Positions 24,451 to 36,426 of a DNA stretch of 64,000 nt are shown one piece after another. The stretch comes from Sipunculus nudus (lineage: Eukaryota > Annelida > Sipuncula > Golfingiida > Sipunculidae): positions 38,036,840 through 38,100,839 of the forward strand of contig CM049322.1 of NCBI GenBank assembly GCA_026874595.1, read 5' to 3'. Numbering within the stretch: the stretch's first letter is position 1; every line of letters begins with the position of its first letter. Under the pieces are notes generated by a model. That model saw only the letters and a list, made by a program, of their open reading frames with translations, made no database searches and was not told the origin of the DNA. The position numbers were made by a program, and so were the translations under genes.

Positions 24451-24451
<1 letters not shown>

Positions 24452-24500
<49 letters not shown>

Positions 24501-24550
24501 TGATATAAATATGGCATATGGTGTTCGACGCCGTTACGCGATCAGGGTTT

Positions 24551-24582
<32 letters not shown>

Positions 24583-24732
24583 TATAGATATATATATATA
24601 TATATTTGTTAGTGTGTGATAACCGTTCATGTATTTTGGGTGGCAACGTAAGGACGGCTTGACTGAAGAATACAAAGGTCGATGATATAGCCGAATACAG
24701 ATCGATGGAAGGAGCGATGGAAAAGGGGGCAG

Positions 24733-24798
<66 letters not shown>

Positions 24799-24990
24799 CT
24801 GAACGAGAGACAAAGAGACAGAGGCACACAAACAGAGACATAAAGAGAAACAGAGAGAGGAAGAGGCAGAACGAGAGACATAGAGAGAGGCAGACAAACA
24901 GAGACACAGAGAGACAAAAAGAGAGACAGAGCGAAAGAGAGAGAGAATTATGGACAGACAGACAGATCTATAGACAGAGGAAGAGGAAGA
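24452..24990. repeat. (TA)n-spacer-(TA)n plus polypurine tract, C2
   Basis: Same arrangement and same spacer; polypurine at about 24735-24990. Confidence 0.9.
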
Positions 24991-25179
24991 TTCAATTAAT
25001 GAAAACGTTAAAACTAATCACCGATTGGCCAACCTTTTTTATTATTTATTTAAATATTTCCTGGACGTTTGATTCAATATTAAGTGAATATCCATCCAAA
25101 TATAGTCAATGAACCTATGTTTCGAATATGACTCACGCAAAAATTGACATAATCACAACTCAGAAAAAGGAATACAATC

Positions 25180-25194
25180 ACCAGAGGGCGCTGT
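25180..25194 (+). promoter_or_regulatory. CTCF-like site, C2
   Basis: Identical caccagagggcgctg, same orientation and unit position. Confidence 0.5.
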
Positions 25195-26916
25195 TGCCTG
25201 ATATATTCCTGTGCTCAATAAAGTTAAGTTAGTCATTTCAGAAGATATTTCTTTTCTTGATAAATTTTCGAATACCTACTTAACGGAAAACTTTGCCTAA
25301 TTTCCCTGGGCATGATGTACTCAAAATGTGAACATAACCAAATTTGATCTTTTTTATTTAAAAAATAAATTCTCGCGTAAACTGTGTCCATGTGACGGAG
25401 ATGACATAAAAAAACGTGATACAAGTCACACAGGGTTAGGTTAACAACAGCTGAGATTTCCGTAGAGTTCTTTGGAACGAGAATAAGAGCATTTATTTTA
25501 AGAACTAGGTGGTCTGAAGTAAGTGACTGTTCTTCGCGGAGAAACCTCTCAAGAAAGAAAGGCGTTTAGGTTTTTAGTTAAACTGAAACAGCATTCTTGT
25601 GTGAACAATGTTTGTACAACTTTCAAGCATTGATAAAATGTCAGATCAAAAGAAAGCTTAAGGCCCTGCACAGAAATACATTGATTTTTCTTGTACATAT
25701 TTCTTTAAAGAATGTAATATAATAATTTAATAAAGGGATGACATATGAATAGTCATAGTTTCAAGAAAACGTACCACACATACTGTTATTCTTTTACCAT
25801 CAATGAAAATTCTTTTCTCGTCCCATATGTCAAAACTCAGGTGTTTTTCCCAATCGGGACAGGGCAACGTTGAATATTTTGCAGCTTTTCATTTTAAACA
25901 GCTGAGCGCTTGTATTCCATCCTGACCGGGTTAGGTAAGAATTTTACTAGAGACCTTCTTCTGAACCTCTTCTTCAATTAGCGACACCTAAAACATTCAC
26001 ATTGAGCAACTGACTACTTTACTGCTATATGTCCAAGCATAAAACCCGCTTTGTATATGACCAATTTGGGATTAGGACAACGTAATCAAGACACTTGTAC
26101 ACCGCTTTAATTTTGGAGCCTGTTCACAATGTTGTCAATCACTTCTGGAAGAATGAGGGCAGATGAAAAACGAGGTTTTTAATTCTTGTGTTATATTCAA
26201 TAAATAGATTATTGGCAAGCCGTATTCCTTTTCAATTTAACGCTAGGATAAGGGCAGAGGAATATTTAGATTATAAAGTTTATATATACTGTTTAATAAT
26301 TTATCAATTATTAAAGGGTCTATACCTTAAGATAATCCCTTGACGCCGATCACAACACACATAGGCTGATCCTTTTGTTAATAACCCCATATATAACATG
26401 TGGGGGGGGGGCTTTACAAATTCAACGTGGTGATCTGGCGTACGTTAGACGAACTAATGTTAGACGTTAGACGAAGGTTTTTCAATGTTATAGTTTTGCA
26501 ACTGGTAAGCTTTCAGTGTTCGCACATATACAACATGTCTAATCTGCAAACATATTTCAACACCTTTAATTAAACTTTCTTAAATTAACATATAAAATCC
26601 CGCATTTCAATAACGCAGTATCTAAAACGGATTATACTAAACCGGTTTATTTTAGTCTGGAAGTAGTCTCCGCACTTTAGTTCGCCTTACAAAAAGCCAA
26701 ATCGGTTTATTCAATAAAAAGTGACGCAATTAGTTCTACGCCTTGGTTGTAAATCTGATGCTGCAAAAAGCGATATTTGGCTGGAAGGATTAGGTCAAAT
26801 GGTAGCAAAACTGGTCTCACGAAGACGAGATACCGACTCCTATACGCACTATAGGAACCGCTTTACGGTAAACCGGACTAAAGTAAATGGAACTACTCCA
26901 TAGGCCTGATCTAATG

Positions 26917-27397
26917 TAGCGTTGTATCAGCCATCTGACATCACGACCAGATCACTGGCCTGCCATAGTGCCTTTACTTCTTGGTCTGATCTTATCTTGG
27001 TCATCTTATAAGGCCACATGACGATGCAAATATTTTCGTCATTTCTGACAACGCCTCATGGTCTAGAGATACACAGTGACTGTCAATTGATATAAACCAG
27101 ACTAATCGTTTCCATTTTAGTTATATCTCTAACAACACCAAACATAGGGAGAAAAGTTCCATTCCAACTCAGCATATTGGTAAATCCCTCCACATGTTTG
27201 TTGAATTTCTAATTTATTCTCTTGCATTAATGCATCATTCGTAGCATAATGTTAAGATTATGGGCTGTTAACAACAATATGAATGCAACATGATGGAAAA
27301 CTGCTGTGATGCAGTCAAAGGTACAGCTTGTACCACGACTCAAGTAGGCTTACCAACCCAATTATCATTGCCTACTGAGTCAGATTGTCACGGCTAG
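26917..27397 (+). mobile_element. Alpha: hAT-like MITE, C3 copy
   Basis: Same element and position in the unit. Its flanks are slightly mutated (atctaatg on the left, tacttatg on the right). Confidence 0.7.
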
Positions 27398-28360
27398 TAC
27401 TTATGTGGAAAAGTGTCCTGTTGCGGACAGAGTAAACCAATTCACGATCCGGATTATTTGCTAGTGCGGTTGCGGCCTAAGTTAAGTCAATGATACATTG
27501 AAAACGACCGTCGTAAGCCCGAGAGATGATAAATATAGACTGCTTACTACTGTGAAGGCCATTCGAAGCCTGATTCACTAAAACAAACCGTAACTGTGTC
27601 AGCTTTTAAGATATGAAAGCTCTCATAGATGACAAGGGACGAACGTTTTATGATTACTGGCATCATAATTCCAACCCGGGGAGCCCTAATGGATTATCTC
27701 GTGGCGGAATAATATGAAACGCTAATTACATAGGTGGTGGTCATTTTTGTTCAAGATGATACCTCTGTCTTTGTGAATAAATACCTGTAGGATTCCACGT
27801 CAGAACAAATACCTGTCTTTTACTACGAACTCAATACCCCCATTGTCTAATCTTGTGTCAAAGAATGCTGGTTGCTTTAGATCTCCGTGCAATTCTATTA
27901 ATAACCTCTTGTTTCATGCCACAGTATTCTCCAGAAACTTTGGCGGCTTCGACATTTCATTTACGGACTAATACCTTTTAATGATTTCTTGCGACACTGG
28001 GATAAATTTAAAAAAGAAACAAAACAAATAATTCTACTGCATTCGTGTGTGTGTTTTCCGAGAGTTGTTCATGTTCCAACAGACAAGATGTAAAACAAGT
28101 CGTTTATGGATCATGACGCTCAGCGAAATTTTGAACTAGAGAGATGTTGATTGATATTACTTTCAAAAGAACAAAATGTTTCCTTCAATCAGATTACAGG
28201 GTATAAATGCCTCATGCAGGACTCAATTTGGATTTGATGTTCTATTTTCAAGGAAATAGCAGGAGGGAGCGCCAAACGTCCAAACTATAGCTCTACGCGC
28301 CCACAGCTTAGAAAAGTGCACAAAAGCTTTCTCGGAAATACTATTAATTACCAGAATGAA

Positions 28361-28547
28361 GTGGGCGGTCGAGGGGTAAATCGCTCGGCCCTTTCCGCTA
28401 GCTATCCGAGTTCGATACCTGGCGTGGCTATCAGAGCGGGTTGCAGGTTTCGTCCGAGGCCGTTGGTTTTTTTCACCAGTGTCTCCAGTTTCCCCAACCT
28501 CCAGACTCTACCAAACATCACCATGTATTTGTAAAGGTAAAAAAAAG
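28361..28547 (+). mobile_element. SINE-A (+), C3 copy
   Basis: Same element; B box gagttcgatacc intact. Confidence 0.7.
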
Positions 28548-28552
28548 GTGAC

Positions 28553-28890
28553 GGTGGGGGTTTATAATCTGATATCACCGATGGTGTCAATCTCACCGAC
28601 TTCATACTTTGCTTTTCTGGTTTTTCGGGCATGTTTATTCCTGTAGCTTTTCTTGGCTCCCTGGGAAGCATACAACCAAAGCAGCTTTATAAGGCGCTAG
28701 AAGGTTATTCGTTCTTCATAAGCCTGCCGCCTATCACCAGTACCCATTCACTCCTGGGTCGAGAGAGCGCACCCTTGTGGTAACGACCTTTGCTAGGAGT
28801 CTTAGCGCAGACGGCGGTCAGAACGGGACGGGAACCCACAACCTAGCGGTCACAAGTCGAGCGCCGTATCTATTACACAACCACGCTCCA
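28553..28890 (-). mobile_element. SINE-B (-), C3 copy
   Basis: As in C2, with a complete head (cctagcggtcacaagtcgag present on the plus strand). Confidence 0.65.
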
Positions 28891-28938
28891 CAATCAATGT
28901 ATAATGAATATGTTGTATTTATTGTTATTGTATAAGAT

Positions 28939-29520
28939 TAGCGTCATGTCGACCCTCTGACATTACGACCAGATTACTGGCGCCAGATGTTCATTACATC
29001 TAAGTCTGAGGGTGGCATTATAAGGCCTTATGATGATGCAAATATTTTCGTCATTTCGGACAACGCTTCATGGACTACGGGTACACTGAAAATCAACATA
29101 AACCAGACCAATCGTTTCCATTTATTTTGTGTACTAATAATACCAAACATGAACGAGAAAAATTCCGTTTTAACCTAGCACATTTGTAAACTCCTCGGCA
29201 TGTTTGTTGGATTTATGACCGCATGAACACAAGCAAGGCTCGCACGGGTTACAGGACGTAGGCAGCTTGCAGGCGATACAGGAAATGATCCGTGTTAAAA
29301 GAGAAGGTGTTTCAGTTTGGGTTGTAAGCTCACATGTATACTATTGTGTAAATTCATCATTCTTAGCATAATATTGGGATTATGGACGTTTTCCACAATA
29401 TGAATGCAACCTGATGCAAGACCACTGCGATACATTCCTCGATATTACTAGTATCACGACTCGAGTAGGCTTACCAGCCCAATTATTTGATTGCCTTCTG
29501 AGTTGGGTTTTCACGGCTAG
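28939..29520 (+). mobile_element. Alpha-prime MITE, C3 copy
   Basis: Same element and unit position as in C2. The left flank is tataagat and the right flank tataaaat. Confidence 0.7.
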
Positions 29521-29593
29521 TATAAAATATGGTGACAGTTTTAGTACACATACTAAATAGGCCGCACATTGAAGGGACGAGCGACGAGAAGAG

Positions 29594-29664
29594 ATCGGAC
29601 CGGACTTGAATCCGGTCAGGTCCGCCCTGTTTGTGGCACTCAGCGGACCGGACTTCTAGTCCGG
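29594..29664. repeat. GC-rich pair of hairpins (CCGGACTT motif)
   Basis: Two inverted repeats sharing a core: accgga-cttgaa-tccggt (29599-29616) and ccggact-tct-agtccgg (29648-29664). The same pair occurs near 20497-20570 (C2), 38549-38619 (C4), 47485-47552 (C5) and 56424-56491 (C6). It is degraded in C1 (10357-10425). It stands out as GC-rich against the AT-rich unit. Function unknown. Confidence 0.6.
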
Positions 29665-29892
29665 GACATCTCCGGGCCCAGTCTTGAGCGATCTGACCAT
29701 ATAACTTGGAGGACGCAGGTATGTATCGACTAAGCAGTAAGGTTCATGAGAGCTTTACTTTGTCTAAAATACAAGTTATTTCCCATCCTCGCCTCCACAA
29801 TATTGATGTTTTACAGAACCATGCATTCTTTAAAATGAAAAAAAAAAAACATATGCTGGAGTCAGACATCGGTCAGAGGAAACCAAGTGAGA

Positions 29893-30115
29893 AACTAAAA
29901 ATCTGTATTCTAATGAAAGCAAGCCTCCGCCATTCCCTTTTTCGACCCACAATCCAAGGTTCAATTGTGCATAAGTGACCGTACATTTCTTGAGATTCCG
30001 TTCATGACTGCGTGAGCTATGTTGTGAACTAACACACAAACACACACACAAACACACACAGACACACACGGACGAGAATAAAGGCGTACCCTCCTGGCCG
30101 CGAAAGTATGATGGA
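29893..30115 (+). mobile_element. TE-C segment, C3 copy, internally deleted
   Basis: About 100 bp between tacattt and gagattccg is missing relative to C1/C2. The deletion is shared by C3-C6. Confidence 0.7.
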
Positions 30116-31225
30116 CTTTCGTATATTTCGGGCAGAAAAGAAGTCCCATATAAGACATCCATCAGATCAAGTCAAGTGAGAAAATATTGCCCTTCCTTTT
30201 ATGCATAAATTTGAAAGTCACTAATAAACAATAAACAGAAACAAATCAGTATTGCAGCTTTGTTTTATGTACATCTTCCACCAGGCATAAAAAGACAGGA
30301 AAAAGCATCAGACAGACAGAAAAAATACGATTTTTTTAAAATTAAACCGAGCCACCCAAGCGCTTCACTAGATCTCCCGCTAGAACGGAGACAGACAATA
30401 GTTTTGTCTCGTGGCTTATGTACCCTGGTCCACTTAAATTATATAAGAGGGGTATTCTTCTGTCTGTAGTTTTCTCAGGAAGGTAACAAACTGTGTTGGA
30501 CAGGACCATGACTTGAGAAGCATAGAGATACATGTTCAACCGAACCCCCTCGCCAAATCTTACACACAAGAGTGTCCCTTCTTTACCCAAAGTTGAAATA
30601 GGTGACCTGACGTCGTAACTTGTGGATTTCTGCAATGAAGACAGTCGTATGTTTCCCTGCTTTTCTGTAATGTTTTTTTATATCGTGTAAGCATATGCAG
30701 ATAGTTATGTATTTCTTACAATTCTGCTGCGCCTGCAACTACACAACTATATAACATAACCAAAGTTAACTTAGATGTCTCCATGTAACAGTGACTGAGA
30801 ACAAAAGTTTGTTTTTCGTAAGTTGCTTATTTGTGGTTCGGTTTAACGGGAATTCTTAGACGAAGTTTCGCATAACACTTCTTATTAAAAATAAGATCAC
30901 ATGGAAGCATCGTACGATCAATCGAGTATAAAAATGAATGCCATATAACCGGAAGGTACCAATCCATATAATGCTAACCCGCCTGACTCAATCTAAAAGG
31001 GGCATTGTCTTTTCTTTTATCAATGCGGAAAGTTATCGCCAGGAGGTTAAACATTTAATTCTGTTTGTGTTTGTGTCTGTAATCGACCACAACATAACTT
31101 ACATATTCATGACTTGGATCTCAGAAAACCTTTAGGTCTTTTCGAGATCTGACCAAGATGAATCTATCAGATTTTGGTGTAGATCCAATTCATGGTACGG
31201 ATTCAGGAACGCCATAAAGGAATGT

Positions 31226-31656
31226 TGTTACGGGGTGACATAAAAGCGGACCGAACTGTCTCGCTAGTGAAGCTTGCTTTGCTAGCGAAGCGGTTTGTAC
31301 GCCGGACTTGTGCGCCACCGACCTGGGTTCGACTCCCGGATCGGCCCAGGATTTTCCCCTGATTTATTTGTCTTCGTAGCAAAATGGGGTCTCGTCTAAC
31401 GTGACGGTTAACTTTATGGCCCAGTGAATAAGCTCACCAAAGTGTGACTCCTGGATAATTAGTGTTGTTCTGGTAGCAGAACGCTCTTAAGAAGGGGATG
31501 TGTTACGGGGTGACATAAAGCGGACCGAACTGTCTCGCTAGTTAAGCTTGCTTTACTAGCGAAGCGGCTGGTACGCCGGATTTGTGCGCCACCGACCTAG
31601 GTTCGACACCCGGATCGGCCCAGAATTTTCCCCTCATCAATTTCCTCTTCGTAACA
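31226..31656 (+). mobile_element. TRIM-like element, C3 copy (reference structure)
   Basis: 5' repeat 31226-31381 (156 bp, tgttacg...cgtagca), core 31382-31500 (119 bp), 3' repeat 31501-31656 (156 bp, tgttacg...cgtaaca). In the 5' repeat the A box is tagcgaagcgg (31283-31293) and the B box ggttcgactcc (31326-31336), 32 nt apart. A 12-bp stem with a 2-nt loop (31262-31287, two G-T pairs) overlaps the start of the A box. A primer-site-like TGGGGTCTCGTC begins 3 nt after the 5' repeat, and a polypurine tract aagaaggggatg abuts the 3' repeat. The 3' repeat has a weakened B box (ggttcgacacc). No coding capacity. The flanks (aatgt left, atatt right) are not a clear target duplication. It could alternatively be two SINE-like insertions, but equal lengths and the tracts favour a TRIM. 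Confidence 0.75.
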
Positions 31657-32646
31657 ATATTAACTTATGTACAGTCACTTATAGACGAATGAACCATGTT
31701 ATATTGTTGCGGAACCTAATAACAACAGATCTCGTAGTCGTGACGAGCATAATGTTGGTTACGGAGATAAATAAAAATAAGATTCTGTAACACTAGGCAG
31801 CGTGAAATGTCTAGGGGAATGAATAAAGAAGTCAGTGTTTTTTTTTTTTTGTTAACAAATAATTATAATTTATTCTTAAAACAACCCTAACATTACACTA
31901 CACTAAATCAATACAATTACACAGTATATAACAACAGTATAGCAGTAAATCAATACAATTACACAGTATAATAAATAAAGTGTACAGTACCAGATCGAGT
32001 GTCCGGCTCCTAGGCTATTCTAAATACCACCACTGTCACAGCTCATAAAGTCCTTTAAAACTAATAATCCACGTAAACAGTTCAAATAGTCCAACGTAAA
32101 GCTCTTGTAATAATCCCGAAGGCATACTGGAGACAGTCCCACTAAATCTGCATGGAGTTCGTAGAATCCCTGACACTACTGCAATTATCGGTAAAAAACT
32201 TGACTCACACTCTTCCGTGTCCGATGGAATTTTTTTCTCTCCCCCCCCCCTCTATACACAGCCCCTAATTTATAGCTTCTCACCCCAAAGCCTAGAAACT
32301 TCTATTTCACGAACAATCCAAAGAACAAAACAATACATAATACACATGCGCCCAAAGAACAATACAAAACACGCGTTCTTAGAGCGCGAGCAGCCCAAAA
32401 AAATCCAAATTAGCATGAGCGCTGCCTTTACACGCCAGGGTTCACCCAGAACGGATTAAAGCGAGCGCTGTGTCTCTACACGCCATAGCGATTGACGCCC
32501 AGGGCTTGATCCTAACACGAAACAGAATGCCAACAGCGCACAACAAAAGAGACAGCTGTAAAATATGGATCGAATAACTTGATATTTTTACCTTGACCCT
32601 ATGTTCAAGATCGTGACCTTTATTGACCTCTAACCGAAACCTAACC

Positions 32647-32680
<34 letters not shown>

Positions 32681-33414
32681 ATATTATACCACATCACGAT
32701 GGTTTAAGCTTACCTTAGTTAACCTTTCTGATAAAAAAGAATAAAAAAAGAGATAAATCTTAGTTTACCTTCTTTATAAAAAAAACTTTCAGAGATACAT
32801 GTTTCAAATAATCTTAGAGTTGGGTAAGATAAAATTTAATATCAGGAAATAGGTCTCCCTTTGAAGAACGTATAGCGATTCTTTCAAGTATGTTTAATCT
32901 TATAACTTTTTCATTTTAGTTACGACTTGGACATGAAATCGAACTTTGAAGCAGGAAAGGGATGTACACATAACCTTAGGAAAATACTTACGCTTGGAAG
33001 ATCAAAAATATTAGACTTCCGTTGCATGTCTGCTTCCATGCTTGGCGTAACCAACCAACCAGGGGTACAGGCCTGCGAAATGAGCCTCACAGTCAGAATA
33101 CTATATGCCTGTCAAGTCACCATAATATAGACACCTATGTCTCTATCCAAAGTCTTCACAGGTGACTGGAAATGGGTTATAGAACCGGCACTTCCATTAG
33201 GGGTTCTTTTAATGTTCACTTATAATTTTAGCCTGTGCCACGTTTCGGCTAGGTTTGGTGCCTGCAGTCTTATGGGGTGTAACACCGATTATTCCAGATC
33301 ACTCAGGCGGTGTTTAGTGATGCGTCCTAAAAAGAGCTCATAGCCAGTAGCTAGTTCTGTATGTATTGCTAGTGAGACAATGTTTTAATGTCATGGAGGT
33401 CTATGTCCTACTAA

Positions 33415-33415
<1 letters not shown>

Positions 33416-33471
<56 letters not shown>

Positions 33472-33510
33472 AATATGGCATATGGTGTTCGACGCCGTTA
33501 CGCGATCAGG

Positions 33511-33580
<70 letters not shown>

Positions 33581-34022
33581 AGTGTGTGATAACCGTTCAT
33601 GTATTTTGGGTGGCAACGTAAGGACGGCTTGACTGAAGAATAAAAAGGTCGATGATATAGCCGAATACAGATCGATGGAAGGAGCGATGGAAAAGGGAGC
33701 AGATATAAAAAAAGGTAAATGAGAGAGAGATGGAGAGAGAGACAGAGAGAGACAGAGACAGAGACAGAAAGAGAGACAGAAAGAGAGAGAGTGAGAAAAA
33801 GAGAAACTGATCGAGAGACAAAGAGAGAGAGGCATAGAGACAGAAAAACAGAGCCAGAGAGAGACAGAAAGAGAGACAGGACGAGAGAGAGAGAGTGATT
33901 GAGAGAGAAACTGAACGAGAGACAAAGAGAGAGAGGCAGACAAACAGAGACAGAGAGAGACAGAAAGAGAGAGAGAGAGAATTATTAACAGACAGACAGA
34001 TCTATATACAGGGGAAGAGGAA
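33416..34022. repeat. (TA)n-spacer-(TA)n plus polypurine tract, C3
   Basis: Same arrangement; polypurine at about 33705-34022 with many GACAGA interruptions. Confidence 0.9.
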
Positions 34023-34213
34023 GATTCAATTAATGAAAACGTTAAAACTAATCACCGATTGGCCAACCTTTTTTATTATTTATTTAAATATTTCCTGGAC
34101 GTTTGATTCAATATTAAGTGAATATCCATCCAAATATCGTCAATGAACCTATGTTTCGAATATGACTCACGCAAAAAATTGACATAAGCACAACTCAGAA
34201 AAAGGAATACAAT

Positions 34214-34228
34214 CACCAGAGGGCGCTG
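34214..34228 (+). promoter_or_regulatory. CTCF-like site, C3
   Basis: Identical motif, same orientation. Confidence 0.5.
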
Positions 34229-35951
34229 TTGACTGATATATTCCTGTGCTCAATAAGTGTAAGTTAGTCTTTACAAAAGATATTTCTTTCTTGATAAATT
34301 TTCGAATACCTACTTAACGGGAAACTTTACCTAATTTCCCTGGGCATGATGTACGCAAAACGTGAACATAACCAAATTTGATCGTTTTTCTTTCAAAAAT
34401 AAATTATCGCGTAAACTGTGTCCATGTGACGGAGATGACATAAAAAAACGTGATACAAGTCACACAGGGTTAGGTTAACAACAGCTGAGATTTCCGTAGA
34501 GTTCTTGGGAACGAGAATAAGAGCATTTATTTTAAGAACTAGGTGGTCTGAAGTAAGTGACTGTTCTTCGCGGAGAAACCTCTCAAGAAAGAAAGGCGTT
34601 TAGGTTTTTAGTTAAACTGAAACAGCATTCTTGTGTGAACAATGTTTGTACAACTTTCAAGCATTGATAAAATGTCAGATCAAAAGAAAGCTTAAGGCCC
34701 TGCACAGAAATACATTGATTTTTCTTGTACAGATTTCTTTAAAGAATGTTATATAATAATTTAATAAAGGGATGACATATGAAAAGGTCATAGTTTCAAG
34801 AAAACGCACCACACATACTGTTATTCTTTTACCATCAATGAAAATTCTTTCCTCGTCCCATATGGCAAAACTCAGGTGTTTTTCCAAATAGGAACAGGGC
34901 AACGTTGAATATTTTGCAGCTTTTCATTTTAAACAGCTGAGCGCTTGTATTCCATCCTGACCGGGTTAGGTAAGAATTTTTACTAGAGACCTTCTTCTGA
35001 ACCTCTTCTTCAATTAGCGACACCTATAACATTCACATTGAGCAACTGACTACTTTACTGCTATATGTCCAAGCATAAAACCCGCTTTGTATATGACCAA
35101 TCTGGGATTAGGACAACGTAATCAAGACACTTGTACACCGCTTTAATTTTGGAGCCTGTTCACAATGTTGCAAATCACTTCTGGATGAATGAGGGCAGAT
35201 GAAAAACGAGGTTTTTAATTCTTGTGTAATATTCAATAAATAGATTATTGGCAAGCCGTATTCCTTTTCAATTTAACGCTAGGATAAGGGCAGAGGAATA
35301 TTTAGATTATAAAGTTTATATATACTGTTTAATAATTTATCAATTATTAAAGGGTCTATACCTTAAGATAATCCCTTGACGCCGATCACAACACACATAG
35401 GCTGATCCTTTTGTTAATAACCCCATATATAACATGTGGGGGGGGGCTTTACACATTCAACGTGGTGATCTGGCGTACGATAGACGAACTAATGTTAGAC
35501 GTTAGACGAAGGTTTTTCAATGTTATAGTTTTGCAACTGGTAAGCTTTCAGTGTTCCCATATATACAACATGTCTAATCTGCAAACATATATCAACACCT
35601 TTCATTAAACTTTCTTCAATTAACATATAAAATCCCGCATTTCAATAACGCCGTATCTAAAACGGATTATACTAAACCGGTTTATTTTAGTCTGGAAGTA
35701 GTGTCCGCACTTTAGTTCGCCTTACAAAAGGCCAAATCGGTTTATTCAATAAAAAGTGACCCAATTAGTTCTACGCCTTGGTTGTAAATCTGATGCTGCA
35801 AAAAGCGATATTTGGCTGGAAGGATTAGGTCAAATGGTAGCAAAACTGGTCTCACGAAGACGAGATACCGACTCCTATACGAACTATAGGAACCGCTTTA
35901 TGGTAAACCGGACTAAAGTAAATGGAACTACTCCATAGGCCTGAACTAATG

Positions 35952-36426
35952 TAGCGTTGTATCAGCCCTCTGACATCACGACCAGGTCACTGGCCTGCCA
36001 TAGTGCCTTTACTTCTTGGTCTGATCCTTTCTTGGTCATCTTATAAGGCCACATGACGATGCAAATATTTTCGTCATTTCTGACAACGCCTCATGGTCAA
36101 GAGATACACTGTCAATTAATATAAACCAGACTAATCGTTTCCATTTTAGTTATCTTTCTAACAACACCAAACATAGGGAGAAAAGTTCCATTCCAACTCA
36201 GCATATTGGTAAATCCCTCCACATGTTTGTTGAATTTCTAATTTATTCTCTTGTATTAATGCATCATTCGTAGCATAATGTTAAGATTATGGGCTGTTTA
36301 CAACAATATGAATGCAACATGATGGAAAACTGCTGTGATGCAGTCAAAGGTACAGCTTGTACCACGACTCAAGTAGGCTTACCAGCCAAATTATCATTGC
36401 CTACTGAGTCGGAGTGTCACGGCAAG
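35952..36426 (+). mobile_element. Alpha: hAT-like MITE, C4 copy
   Basis: Flanks are aactaatg (35944-35951) and aacttatg (36427-36434). The 3' end is mutated to ggcaag. Confidence 0.7.

Larger units (their letters stand above)
16201..26542 (+). repeat. Macrosatellite unit C2
   Basis: Longest unit, because of a private 1253-bp nested transposon insertion at 17012-18264. Otherwise it has the full module order, including alpha-prime and the TE-C part missing from C3-C6. Confidence 0.9.
26543..35577 (+). repeat. Macrosatellite unit C3 (mosaic)
   Basis: The left part is a patchwork: 27.9-28.2 kb and 30.35-30.83 kb match C1 almost exactly, while other parts match C2. From about 31.11 kb to the end it is nearly identical to C4-C5. 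Confidence 0.85.

Noticed and set aside
31216-31666. Target-site duplication around the TRIM-like element
   Set aside because: The flanking 5-mers (aatgt and atatt) do not match, so I do not claim one. The pair may have recombined or decayed.
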